A DNA stretch of 64,000 bases from Paenibacillus foliorum (lineage in GTDB: Bacteria; Bacillota; Bacilli; Paenibacillales; NBRC-103111), in the NCBI RefSeq assembly GCF_013141765.1, contig NZ_WHOD01000070.1:62001-126000 (forward strand), given 5' to 3'. The first letter of the stretch is position 1. Each line of letters starts with the position of its first letter. This document shows positions 52,391 through 61,899 of the stretch, piece after piece. The notes beneath the pieces are model-generated. The model saw only the letters and a program-made list of their open reading frames with translations, was not told the origin of the DNA and did not search any database. Position numbers and translations under genes: made by a program.

Positions 52391-53449
52391 ATGAAAAAAA
52401 ATATGTCCTTATTATTAGCAATTATGTTAGTTACCGTTCTGGTGCTATCTGCTTGCGGTAAAAAAGAAGAACCTGCCAAGGATGGCGCGGCAGCACCGAA
52501 AGCTTCCGCACCTGCATCTACAGTTAGACTAGGTATTTTTAAAAACGTCACACATGCACCAGGTTATGTCGCTTTAGAGCAAGGCTTGTTCCAGAAATAC
52601 TGGGGTGAGAATGTAAAGATTGAAGTTACTGCATTCGACAACGGTTCCGACTTTTCAACAGCACTAGCAACAGACCAAATCGACTTAGGTTACACGGGCC
52701 CTGGTCCTGCAACTAACCAATTTCTTAAAAGTAAAAACTTCCGTATCGTCTCCGGATCTAATAATGGCGGAGCCGTACTAGTAGCAGCTAAGGATTCAGG
52801 TATTACAAGTCCGAAGGATTTATTGGGCAAAACAGTTGCAATCCCGACTAAGGGAAGTACAAATGAGATTTCACTTCGTTTATTGCTTAAAGAGAACAAC
52901 CTTAATGTAACAACGGATAAAACGGGCGTTCAAATCATTGCACGCGCGCCAGCTGATACACTAATAGCAATGCGTCAGAAGGAAATTGAAGCTACATTGG
53001 TTCCAGAACCTTGGGGCACTCAAATGGAGCAAGAAGGAATAGGCAAAATCATCGTGGACTGGAACAAAATTCCACCCAACAATGGTGACTACCCTCTAAC
53101 CCTGCTTGCTGCTAGTGACAAGTTTCTAAAAGAGCACCGCGATATGGTTAAGCAAGCGATTAAAGCTAACGCGGACGCTGTTGATTTCATCAAAAAGAAT
53201 CCAGATAAATCTTATGAGTTGATCAATAACCGTCTTAAAGCTCTTAGTGGAAAAGGAATGGAAATCAACCTTATTAAGGCAGCCATATCCCGCTTGAATT
53301 TAACTACAGATGTTAATAAAGCAGCTATTGAGGAAATGGCTAAAGTGTCCATCGATGCTGGTTATATCAAAGACATCAAAAAAGAAGAATTGGATTTGAG
53401 TAAGTTTTTGGATCTGAGCTTACTCGAAGAAGTAAAAGCTGGAAAATAA
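52391..53449 (+). CDS. ABC transporter substrate-binding lipoprotein, sulfonate type
   Basis: 352 residues; lipobox LSAC with Cys22, then an NMT1/SsuA-like binding domain (RLGIFKNVTHAPGYVALEQGLF; DLGYTGPGPATNQF; GKTVAIPTKGSTNEI; ATLVPEPWGTQME). Aliphatic sulfonates are the most likely ligand by family; related compounds cannot be excluded since no desulfonating monooxygenase is nearby. A GGGAGAG site precedes the ATG. Confidence 0.9.
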   Translation: MKKNMSLLLAIMLVTVLVLSACGKKEEPAKDGAAAPKASAPASTVRLGIFKNVTHAPGYVALEQGLFQKYWGENVKIEVTAFDNGSDFSTALATDQIDLGYTGPGPATNQFLKSKNFRIVSGSNNGGAVLVAAKDSGITSPKDLLGKTVAIPTKGSTNEISLRLLLKENNLNVTTDKTGVQIIARAPADTLIAMRQKEIEATLVPEPWGTQMEQEGIGKIIVDWNKIPPNNGDYPLTLLAASDKFLKEHRDMVKQAIKANADAVDFIKKNPDKSYELINNRLKALSGKGMEINLIKAAISRLNLTTDVNKAAIEEMAKVSIDAGYIKDIKKEELDLSKFLDLSLLEEVKAGK

Positions 53450-53496
53450 TTAGCTCATCATATTAGCTCTTAGTTTCACCGCTTTTACATCAAAAG

Positions 53497-53537
53497 CACT
53501 CGCATACCATCATCTTGCTGGGGGCGGGTGTTTTTTC
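53497..53537 (+). terminator. terminator of the sulfonate-type ABC operon
   Basis: Stem CACTCGC/GCGGGTG (one G-T pair) followed by TTTTTT. Confidence 0.7.
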
Positions 53538-53542
53538 CATAT

Positions 53543-53584
53543 TAAAACAGCCCCAAATTTGCATGAACAAGCAAATTCGGGGCT
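53543..53584 (-). terminator. terminator of the lyase operon
   Basis: Stem AGCCCC-AATTTGC/GCAAATT-GGGGCT followed by GTTTTAAT on the minus strand. Confidence 0.8.
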
Positions 53585-53621
53585 ATTCAATACTGCAGGC
53601 GCTATTCAGCACCCCTTCGTT

Positions 53622-55946
53622 CTAGTACGGCTTTGGCACTTCAATCTTATGCGTAATGCCGTCCTCAGTGAAGTACAGATGGACACCATGTCCCTGATCG
53701 TCCATAAAATAGGATACGTATTTCGGTTCATTCTTACGGATTGGTACAAGCAAGGTTGCAATACGATGGCTTCGAGCGACACGGGTTGAAGCTGACAAAT
53801 GCCATTGGCGATCCAAGCCTTCAATTTCTGAAGGGTCCACATCGGTAAATTCGCTAGTCTGTGATAGCTCCAGATCACCGGAGGAGCTGTATACAAAGCG
53901 TCCGTCCATATCGGCCTTCTGTCCTTTAACTTTGAACGACTGTCCATCCAGCTTCATCTCATATAAGGTATGGAATAACCAATCAATCTTGCCAGGCTGC
54001 GAGAGATCCACTTGATCAACAACTACGATATAAGACTCGTTGATGAAATACAGCTCTCGTACATAGCGCTCCAGGTAAGGCACATTTTCCTTATAAGCCG
54101 CTGTTGCATTACAACGAGAATAAGTATAAGCCGGATGTGTCTGCACATCCTCCACTATTCCGGATGCGGCCATATTCAGCACTTTATTCGTTCCCGCATA
54201 TTGCCCTAAACCGTCAATGAGCAGGTTATTCGTTGAGCGTGTCTGCCTGCGCCAATTCATATGCATCGTGCTGTTAAAAGCAACATAATAGCCGCTCTCA
54301 ATCGCAAGCGGTTCCCCATATGCATGGAGGAGGAAGCCGTTCTGATCCCCATGACTGTGACTAATGGAACCATATGGACTGCTTTTGGTCAACAGCATGA
54401 TATGACGGTCAGGTTGGTCCATCTTGGCATGAAAAGCTACCCATCCAATATCACGGAACCATTTGACCGGTTCAATTTCCTTAGGCTGCTGGGCAGGAAC
54501 AGATGGATAGTCATTCAGGTAAACCATCTCGTCAAATCTGAAATCCCACCATCCGTAATTGTAGAACTTCATCTCTGAATCCGTATCGATGGATTTGGTT
54601 TGCTCAAAATACCATTGATACAAACCATTCCCCGTAATACCTGCAAACTGACGAATGTTGAAGCCTGTTTTCAAGCTGACCGGATCCCCCAATGTTGACT
54701 GATCGCCAAAGCTTGTGCGGAGTGTGTCCGGACTAAAGCAATATAGAGGGTAATCGCCGGTTTTTTGAAAAAATGGACGTTGGTAAAAATCAACTCCCGT
54801 ATATTTTTTCAGCAAGTTGATCGCTTCGGTTACGAAAGCCATTCCTGTAGTCCAGTACATCGGCCCTTCGGCCCAACCACCGTCAATCCCTCCCCATGGA
54901 GAATAGAGGCAAGCGTAGTACTCTAAAGTGTAGTTAAGCCATTGCTGTGCCTTCTCTTCCTCACCAAGCATTGCAATACAGCCGGGAACAAGTACAGAAG
55001 ATAAGGAGCGTACGGCATGGCTGTCAAACGGTACATGATGGATCTTGCTGCGCTCGATAACATGAAATGCAATCTGCTCTGATCTTCGCAGCAGGTTCTC
55101 CCTTACTAGCTCACGCTCTTCCTGAGACAACTCGTTGTACAGCCAATCGTAACCCCATGCCAATGCTCCAGTAATACGAAAGGACGCTTCATCGTTGTAA
55201 TCACGGCTTGTAGTTCCGTTAACATCCCAGCTTGTTAGATGAAACAGCCAAGCTTTGGCGCGCTCTATCAGGTTCTGATCCTCAAGAACTACACCAGCTA
55301 CACTTAGATGGCGAACCGCATAAAGTGCTTCTTGACAGTCAATATACATTTGACGCCACAGATTAGCTACTCGTTTATTGTTAGGATATGGTTGTGGCTC
55401 GGAGATAAGCTCACGTTCGATCCAAGGCTTAACAGAACGCTCGTAAAAGACATCCCATCCTACAGAAGCAGGGTTTTCATTGACTTTACGTCGAAAATCT
55501 GGCAATTCCTTAGCTTGCAGCCACAGCCTTGGATGCTCCTTAGCCGCTTGCGCGTACCGTTCCCCTCTGCCAGCCAAAGGCGTTTCAGGTAAACCCTCAG
55601 TAACCGTAAAACAACGAACCGTACTCCATTCGGTTTGAATATCCGATATATCAGTGCCAGGAGTCCCCTCTTCTTGTTCAAGAAGAAGGGCATAGCGCCA
55701 GTAATAAACTCCAGGCTCCAATACATGATCTGGTGTGTATAAATTATAATCAATCGAGAGAACCGTTACAGTTGCCTCCAAGTCGAATTGTGATGACTGT
55801 GAATACTGCAAAATATAGCGATCATGCTCCAATTGAGCAGGTATCCAAGTAAAGCGCGGCGGGTTTTCAATCAGAACCGATTGCTCATTCGGGGCATATT
55901 GTACAGTTAATACGCCGCTCTGCGGCTGATATAAGGGTTTACTCAT
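53622..55946 (-). CDS. heparinase II/III-family polysaccharide lyase (DUF4962 + heparinase II-like)
   Basis: 774 residues. An N-terminal DUF4962-type region (ENPPRFTWIPAQLEHDRYILQYS) leads into an alpha/alpha toroid (YDWLYNELSQEERELVRENLL; HHVPFDSHAVRSL) and a beta-sandwich heparinase II/III domain with SISHSHGDQNGFLLHAYGEPLAIESGYY. Predicted to cleave uronic-acid-containing oligosaccharides by beta-elimination. There is no signal peptide, so it acts inside the cell. It overlaps the previous lyase gene by 8 bp; GGGAGG lies before the ATG. The exact glycan is unknown. Confidence 0.85.
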   Translation of the reverse strand: MSKPLYQPQSGVLTVQYAPNEQSVLIENPPRFTWIPAQLEHDRYILQYSQSSQFDLEATVTVLSIDYNLYTPDHVLEPGVYYWRYALLLEQEEGTPGTDISDIQTEWSTVRCFTVTEGLPETPLAGRGERYAQAAKEHPRLWLQAKELPDFRRKVNENPASVGWDVFYERSVKPWIERELISEPQPYPNNKRVANLWRQMYIDCQEALYAVRHLSVAGVVLEDQNLIERAKAWLFHLTSWDVNGTTSRDYNDEASFRITGALAWGYDWLYNELSQEERELVRENLLRRSEQIAFHVIERSKIHHVPFDSHAVRSLSSVLVPGCIAMLGEEEKAQQWLNYTLEYYACLYSPWGGIDGGWAEGPMYWTTGMAFVTEAINLLKKYTGVDFYQRPFFQKTGDYPLYCFSPDTLRTSFGDQSTLGDPVSLKTGFNIRQFAGITGNGLYQWYFEQTKSIDTDSEMKFYNYGWWDFRFDEMVYLNDYPSVPAQQPKEIEPVKWFRDIGWVAFHAKMDQPDRHIMLLTKSSPYGSISHSHGDQNGFLLHAYGEPLAIESGYYVAFNSTMHMNWRRQTRSTNNLLIDGLGQYAGTNKVLNMAASGIVEDVQTHPAYTYSRCNATAAYKENVPYLERYVRELYFINESYIVVVDQVDLSQPGKIDWLFHTLYEMKLDGQSFKVKGQKADMDGRFVYSSSGDLELSQTSEFTDVDPSEIEGLDRQWHLSASTRVARSHRIATLLVPIRKNEPKYVSYFMDDQGHGVHLYFTEDGITHKIEVPKPY

Positions 55947-58032
55947 TGTCTTCCTCCCATGTCACTTTCAGTCCTTGTTCTGCATCCAATTCACAAACAG
56001 CTCTCTTTTGTTGATCCCCAATAATAATTCGCCCTGCACCTATCCCACCATAAGCAGCTGCTGACTGCCAGCTTACAGCAGGAGCAGAACCAAGCTTATA
56101 AAGATGAATAAAGCTGACCTTACGGCCGTTACGCCGATGCAATAATCCGCTCAGCTTCTTGCTAGGATCAACGGACGTTCCCGGTGTTTCGACCCGGTAA
56201 AGTGCATCTACTTCTCTATCGAACATTACTGTCGATTGATACAATGTACCAGATTCTGAGTTGTCAAGGTTATAGCGAACTGTTAACAAGGAAGTCGTAT
56301 CTTCCGTCCCTGTTCTTGCGTTTGGCTCGTAGCGTCCCAGCAGCTCAATGCGGTCATAGCCGCTTTCCTGAGAGCCTAATATTTCTCTAGCGTCACCCTC
56401 TATACTTGCCCATCTTCCACCGATAGCTTCTGGTGCAGCAATCGCGTGCATCCACCAATCAATCGTCTGCTCGCTATTCAGATTAACTTCAAACCAGTCC
56501 AACAACCATTCATCCGTCAATAACAAATGGCGTTCAAGCAAGCCTCCCTCATAAGCAGCGTCAGATTGCAGCCAAGCATAGACAGAATCTTGGCTTTCAG
56601 TGAATTGCTTGCAGCGGCCTTCGTGAATAGCTTGAGACTTACCTCCAACGGACACTGTGTTATGGCTTGCCGTTTCTGCAAACCATTCTTTACGCAGTGA
56701 GGAGCCATAAGGAACCATTCCAAGATCAGGTGTAAACGCTCCTCCTTGATGCTGCAAGCTCAAGTGCAGCTTGTCATAGTGCCCATGAGAGCCGCCATGC
56801 GGACCGAAATCTACAAGAAATGATAACCCGTTATTCGGATTCCTGCCGACAGCAAATCCGGAATCAGCTAGAAGTAATGAGCTTCTTCCAGGCATAGGTC
56901 CAGTCAAATCGGCATTTCCTTCACCGTAAACCAAAGCTTCCAATGAGATACGGCAGCGTTCTCCATCCATTTGCCGATAGGCTTCTCCCAAGATTGGCGC
57001 ATAGGCTTCGTTGCCATATGCAGCAAGTCCTATCTCCATAATCTCTGCAATCTCTCTAGCGAATGGTACTCTAGCTAGCGGACCGTCATGCAGTGCAGGT
57101 AGAACACCTTGATCATCGGATAATCCAACAAGTACGTCGAACATTCCCTTCATCGACTGCCCCTGTTCACCTTGGGCATGATACAAGTCAATACCGAAAC
57201 GCTCCGCCATTTCTGCAGAGATCAAATAAGCGCGCAATACAAAAATATGATAATAAGTGCTTCCTTCAAATTCGAATTGATCCGGCTTTACACCTATGGA
57301 TAAATGATGCTTCCAACCACCCTCACTATCAATGAGGTCTACTAGCTGCTCACGCTGCCCTCTTATTGTGTAGACGCAGGAAAGGGCAGCATTTAACCAT
57401 GCTGTATAATTGTTCTCGGCATTTTTACGTTCATGGATTAATATATAACGATATTGTGTCATGCTGGATTCCAGCATGGAAAGAAACATATCCAATGCGG
57501 CTTGTTCTATCTTATTAAGAGTTATGCCTTCATCCTGCAGCAGCACATAGGCACGCAATAGCGTTGTAGACCATATAGCTTCCGTAAGCGCTTGATGAAA
57601 TGCTCTACCCTTAAGCATCCAAGGCTGAGCGTCTGGATGCACCGGATACTGCGGAAACTGATCCGCATAGCTTACAAGGATCCGCTTCGCTAGATCCGCA
57701 TACGCTTGCTCCTTCGTTCCCGCGTACACCGCTGCCGCTTGGAGTGCGACCCGCGCCATGGACTGGTGTTTGAACACCAGCCATGCGCCGCGGTAAGCGT
57801 CTCCCTCTATGCGGCACCCATGAGGGCAGAGGAACACTTGAGCATCGCGTTCAGTCGGGTCAAACTCGAGCTCCGTGTGATGAGTCGGGCATACATACTG
57901 ATGCCACCAACCACCGGGCTCATTAGGGATATGCAGGCTGCCGCTGGCTTCCAGCTGATCGAGCTCTGCTTTCAATGCTTGTAACGTTGGGGCTGCCCAA
58001 GTTGTGTTAGTTAGCTTCTCTGATATTCTCAT
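55939..58032 (-). CDS. heparinase II/III-family polysaccharide lyase
   Basis: 697 residues, a second, different lyase with an N-terminal toroid and a C-terminal beta-sandwich. The core motif FGPHGGSHGHYDKLHLSLQHQGG, then PDLGMVPYGSSL and ETASHNTVSVGGKSQ, is the common pattern for this superfamily. No signal peptide is present. Its ATG overlaps the SDR stop (58029-58032), and GGGGGG precedes it. A short GC-rich stretch lies at about 57610-57830. Substrate: a uronate-rich glycan, not further defined. Confidence 0.85.
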   Translation of the reverse strand: MRISEKLTNTTWAAPTLQALKAELDQLEASGSLHIPNEPGGWWHQYVCPTHHTELEFDPTERDAQVFLCPHGCRIEGDAYRGAWLVFKHQSMARVALQAAAVYAGTKEQAYADLAKRILVSYADQFPQYPVHPDAQPWMLKGRAFHQALTEAIWSTTLLRAYVLLQDEGITLNKIEQAALDMFLSMLESSMTQYRYILIHERKNAENNYTAWLNAALSCVYTIRGQREQLVDLIDSEGGWKHHLSIGVKPDQFEFEGSTYYHIFVLRAYLISAEMAERFGIDLYHAQGEQGQSMKGMFDVLVGLSDDQGVLPALHDGPLARVPFAREIAEIMEIGLAAYGNEAYAPILGEAYRQMDGERCRISLEALVYGEGNADLTGPMPGRSSLLLADSGFAVGRNPNNGLSFLVDFGPHGGSHGHYDKLHLSLQHQGGAFTPDLGMVPYGSSLRKEWFAETASHNTVSVGGKSQAIHEGRCKQFTESQDSVYAWLQSDAAYEGGLLERHLLLTDEWLLDWFEVNLNSEQTIDWWMHAIAAPEAIGGRWASIEGDAREILGSQESGYDRIELLGRYEPNARTGTEDTTSLLTVRYNLDNSESGTLYQSTVMFDREVDALYRVETPGTSVDPSKKLSGLLHRRNGRKVSFIHLYKLGSAPAVSWQSAAAYGGIGAGRIIIGDQQKRAVCELDAEQGLKVTWEEDNE

Positions 58033-58796
58033 CGCATGAACATCCCCCCGTTGATTTCTAGCGTCTCACCTGTCAAATATGATGCCAGATCAGAGACCAA
58101 GTACAATACGGCTCCGGCAACATCCTCCGGTGTACCCTCCCGCTTCAAAGGAATACCGTTAACTGTTGATTTTCTAGCATCTTCACTAGTAAATGTAGAA
58201 TGGAATGCTGTCTGTCCAATAAAACCAGGAGAAACAATGTTTACAGTAATCCCGTCGCCCGCAACTTCCTTAGCTAAGCCTTTGGAATAACTAGCTACTG
58301 CCGCTTTGCTTGCCGCATAAATGCTGGCACCAGGTCCACCGCCATTGTAAGCAGCAATAGATGACATGTTCACAATTCGACCTGTCCCCTTAGCTTTCAT
58401 TCCTGGAAGCACACGCTTGCACATGAATACAGTACTCTTCAAATTAACATTCAGAATTTTATCGTAAAGCTCCTCAGTCATTTCCGCATTCGAGATACGT
58501 TGAACCAAATGACCTGCGTTATTAACAAGAATATCAATAGTGCCTCCAAACGCACTTTCCACTCCGCTAACCAAGCCTTCGATTTGTGCCGCAGCAGTCA
58601 CATCTGCTTGAAATAGTTCAGCTTGTCCTCCTGCTTGACGGATCAGATTTACCGTTTCTTCCCCCTGCTCCTTGTTATTTAAGTAACTGACACCTACTTT
58701 GGCACCATTCGCCGCTAACAGCATCGCGATGGCACGGCCGATTCCTGCATTCGATCCGGTCACAAGTGCAATTTTTCCATGTAATTGTGTATTCAT
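58029..58796 (-). CDS. short-chain dehydrogenase/reductase, predicted uronate-derivative reductase
   Basis: 255 residues, classical SDR: TGSNAGIGRAIAM cofactor loop, NNAG, INIVNMSSIAA with the Ser and YAASKAAVASYSK with Tyr/Lys, then the GGMFMR end. Proteins of this kind are often labelled FabG; the operon with two lyases points to reduction of an unsaturated uronate product such as DEH or a KduD-like step. An AGGAGG site precedes the ATG. The gap to the histidine kinase upstream is 54 bp with no terminator. Confidence 0.85.
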   Translation of the reverse strand: MNTQLHGKIALVTGSNAGIGRAIAMLLAANGAKVGVSYLNNKEQGEETVNLIRQAGGQAELFQADVTAAAQIEGLVSGVESAFGGTIDILVNNAGHLVQRISNAEMTEELYDKILNVNLKSTVFMCKRVLPGMKAKGTGRIVNMSSIAAYNGGGPGASIYAASKAAVASYSKGLAKEVAGDGITVNIVSPGFIGQTAFHSTFTSEDARKSTVNGIPLKREGTPEDVAGAVLYLVSDLASYLTGETLEINGGMFMR

Positions 58797-58850
58797 TTAC
58801 TACTTCCTCCTATTATATGAGCTGTCCTATAAGCAGCATTTTCTTTATAT

Positions 58851-60701
58851 TTAAATAGATCTCTTATTGGGCTTATCGGGCATTGTTAATATAAATCGGC
58901 TCCCCTTACCCAACTCACTTTCTACGCTCAACCCGTATTGCTCACCAAACACCATTTGAATTCTACGGTGAACATTCATCAAGCCTATACCGCCACGGCG
59001 ATAGTAGCCGGACTGAGTTTCTTCCTCAGCCAATCTATTAAGCATTAATTGCTCCTGAAGCTGCCTCAGTCGATCGGGTGCAATGCCAACTCCATTATCT
59101 TCAACAATGACCTTGAACAATCCATCCCCCTTATGTGCATCAATGCTTATCGTATGATGAGCCTCAATGCCATTAGGAAAAGCATGCTGAAAGCTGTTTT
59201 CAATAATCGGCTGCAAAGTCAACCTTACCATCTTCTCTAGCAACAGAGAGGGTGGAATGATTACGTCGATCTCAAATTCCCGATCGATCCGATGCTGCAA
59301 AATGATTAAGTAATTACGTACATGATTCAATTCATTAGCTATAGTTATCTCTTCCAAATTTGTTTGAATCGAATAGCGCAGCATAAAGGCCATCGCTTCA
59401 ACCATCTCTGTAATTTCATGCGAGTCTTGGACAATAGCATAGCAATTGATCGTTTCCAGTGTATTGTAGAGGAAATGCGGGTTAATTTGCAGCTGTAGGG
59501 TTTGAAACTCAGCTCTATGCCGTTCAAGCTCCGCTTCTTGAATTTGAAGAGCTCCCTTCTGCTGTTCAAGCTCTGCCGCATACACTTTATCAATCATTTC
59601 GGATAAACGCGTAACCATTAAGTTATAGCTATGAATAAGACCACCTAGTTCATCGGTTCGCCCATTCTCATCCAAGTGCTTCCAGTTCCCCTTTTCCGTT
59701 TCCCGCATGCTTTCTTTCAACTCACGAATTGGAGCCACAATGGACCGTCCAAATCGTGAAGCAAGCAGCAAGGCTAGGATTAGAGTTACCAAACCAACTA
59801 CCAAGGTTACTGTGCGGATCGTAGAGATCGGCTTGCGCAGCTCATCTAGTGGCATCGAAACAACTAATCGCCAATTGGAGTAATCCGATTTACGTGCTAC
59901 AAACATGCGATTTTCACCTTGATATTTCGTTGTAAACACTTTGTTTTCGCTATCGGAAATATGGGTTGAAATTTCTTTAAACATGGCTTCATCAGGTTGA
60001 AAATTCGGCGGATGGTAAATCGAATTCCCATTGTCATCCATAATAAAAAAGTACCCGTCCTTGCCAATATTCACACGATCCCAAATTTTGGCTAGCTCCT
60101 GCAGCTTAAACTCAATGGCAACAAGCCCCCTATTTCGGTCGTAAGAAGCGCCGCGAACCTTCCGCACCATAGTAACAACAGTTCCCTGATCCTCAGGACG
60201 GATGCTAGTATTAAGCAGAACTATTTTATTGTTATCAGGTGCTGATTTCATCAAGAAGTCGTATTTCTCTGGGAGCAGGCTCGCATCTAGAGACAAAAAG
60301 TTCTGATTATCATAAATAACCGACCTGCCCTGTTGGCCTACAACGTAAATAGCATTGAGCTGCTTGTAAAGCGTAATAATAGACTGTACAGATTTTGAAG
60401 CAAACGTCCTGATTTGATCCGAATAATAATAATACTCATACACATCTTCTTTTCCGATTTCAAAAAAGGCCCTTACATCGGAATTGGATGAAAATGAATT
60501 GCTTAGCAGCTCATAGGTTTGTAAATAAATATCAGTTTGATACGCTGCGTTATCAATCATTTGATCCATATACTGCTCAACCTGATGATCCAACGCGCGT
60601 GACGATTGGACATACGAGACTATCCCGACGGATGCTAAAGAAAGTACAATAACAATTGAAAAGTAAAAAAAAACTTGCCCGGACAGCGATCGTCTCTTCA
60701 T
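58851..60701 (-). CDS. sensor histidine kinase, YesM type
   Basis: 616 residues: membrane helix near 10-30, extracellular dCache-like sensor up to about 290, second helix (VTLVVGLVTLILALLLAS), HAMP domain, then the His_kinase domain with phospho-His in LQINPHFLYNTLETI and an ATPase domain (IIENSFQHAF; VEDNGVGI; GGIGLMNVHRRI). Its start overlaps the stop of the response regulator (TAATG). Such pairs in Paenibacillus control adjacent glycan transporters and enzymes. Confidence 0.93.
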   Translation of the reverse strand: MKRRSLSGQVFFYFSIVIVLSLASVGIVSYVQSSRALDHQVEQYMDQMIDNAAYQTDIYLQTYELLSNSFSSNSDVRAFFEIGKEDVYEYYYYSDQIRTFASKSVQSIITLYKQLNAIYVVGQQGRSVIYDNQNFLSLDASLLPEKYDFLMKSAPDNNKIVLLNTSIRPEDQGTVVTMVRKVRGASYDRNRGLVAIEFKLQELAKIWDRVNIGKDGYFFIMDDNGNSIYHPPNFQPDEAMFKEISTHISDSENKVFTTKYQGENRMFVARKSDYSNWRLVVSMPLDELRKPISTIRTVTLVVGLVTLILALLLASRFGRSIVAPIRELKESMRETEKGNWKHLDENGRTDELGGLIHSYNLMVTRLSEMIDKVYAAELEQQKGALQIQEAELERHRAEFQTLQLQINPHFLYNTLETINCYAIVQDSHEITEMVEAMAFMLRYSIQTNLEEITIANELNHVRNYLIILQHRIDREFEIDVIIPPSLLLEKMVRLTLQPIIENSFQHAFPNGIEAHHTISIDAHKGDGLFKVIVEDNGVGIAPDRLRQLQEQLMLNRLAEEETQSGYYRRGGIGLMNVHRRIQMVFGEQYGLSVESELGKGSRFILTMPDKPNKRSI

Positions 60702-61738
60702 TATTCAATCCCCAGCTTGTTCCGGAATTCAGATGGCAATAAGCCTGTGTATTTTTTAAACGTTTTAGTAAAATGAGGATGATCTGCATATCCTACTTCA
60801 CCTGAAATATCTGTAATTCGATAATGCGGCTGTGCGAGTAATTTTTTGGCTTTTTCAATTCTTCTGCGAGTACGGTATTGTACAAAGGTTTCCTGTGTCG
60901 ACTGTTTGAACAGCTGGCTAAAATAAGAGGCATTCAGTCCAATTCGGTCGGCCACCTCCTCTAGCGATACTTCCTCAGCCAAATGATCTTCAATATAATG
61001 CTTAGCTTCCTCTACAGGATCCCTAAGCTTCCCCTTGCGCTTAATTCGCAAATCCTGAAATAATAGCTCCAGGCTAGCTTCAAACCGTGTCCATGCTTCA
61101 TCTATGGTCGAAACGTCAAACAGCTGCAGACGCTCCGAGAATGAAAATACGTCTCTTTCATTCAATCGTTTATTCAATAATGCAGAGAATTCGCCCAACA
61201 AATCTACCAGCTGGTTCAAACGGAGATTATATGAAGTAAGCTCACTTCGAGCTTTGATTATCATCTCCAATAAAACCGGATGCTTAAGCGACCAGATCGC
61301 ATCCTCTGCTATAGAAACCCATTCTTCCAACCGGTTAACAGAAACAAATGCCTGAGTCATTTGCTTCGCATGAAGATGTGCAAGCTTGACCAAAGCCGTA
61401 TCAACTGCTTTTTTATTAATTGGCTTTAAGATATATTCCTTAACTCCATAGGAAACACACTTTTGTGCATACTCGAAATCGTTATAACCAGAGACTACCA
61501 CTATATGGATATCAGGATCGAGCTCTGAAACTTGTCTGCACAGCTCCAACCCGTCCATTTTAGGCATACGGATATCGGTAAATAAAAAATCGGGACGCTC
61601 CTCTTGAATCTGCAGCAGTGCGTCCGCTCCGTTCTCTGCAAGCCGTAAGCTCGCAATAGGCTGACCGGATTGCTGGATCAGCTTCTGCAGTCCTTTACGG
61701 ATCATCGGTTCGTCATCTGCAATCAAAATTCTAAACAT
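60701..61738 (-). CDS. response regulator with AraC-type DNA-binding domain, YesN type
   Basis: 345 residues. Receiver domain: acidic pair D8 D9, phospho-acceptor D55 in TDIRMPKMDG and the conserved Lys in EYILKPI. C-terminal AraC helix-turn-helix pair: SLEEVADRIGLNASYFSQLFKQ and ITDISGEVGYADHPHFTKTFKKYTG. The ATG at 61738 follows AGGGGTG; the GTG at 61747 is too close. Predicted activator of the downstream lyase operon and of the transporter upstream. Confidence 0.93.
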   Translation of the reverse strand: MFRILIADDEPMIRKGLQKLIQQSGQPIASLRLAENGADALLQIQEERPDFLFTDIRMPKMDGLELCRQVSELDPDIHIVVVSGYNDFEYAQKCVSYGVKEYILKPINKKAVDTALVKLAHLHAKQMTQAFVSVNRLEEWVSIAEDAIWSLKHPVLLEMIIKARSELTSYNLRLNQLVDLLGEFSALLNKRLNERDVFSFSERLQLFDVSTIDEAWTRFEASLELLFQDLRIKRKGKLRDPVEEAKHYIEDHLAEEVSLEEVADRIGLNASYFSQLFKQSTQETFVQYRTRRRIEKAKKLLAQPHYRITDISGEVGYADHPHFTKTFKKYTGLLPSEFRNKLGIE

Positions 61739-61815
61739 GAGGAACACCCCTTATTCTGGTGTAGTAGCTAGTAGTTAATCTAAGTATAGTATACAGAAGT
61801 TGGTGAATGGTTGGT

Positions 61816-61853
61816 ATAAAAATTCACTCCCCACGCTGGTTAGGCGTGAGGAG
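61816..61853 (-). terminator. terminator of the solute-binding protein gene
   Basis: Stem CTC-ACGC/GCGT-GAG with an extended GGAG/CTCC end, followed by AATTTTTAT on the minus strand. Confidence 0.6.
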
Positions 61854-61899
61854 CTGAGGACGAATGTCGTAAGCCCATTCGCGCTTAGTAAAGTTACTA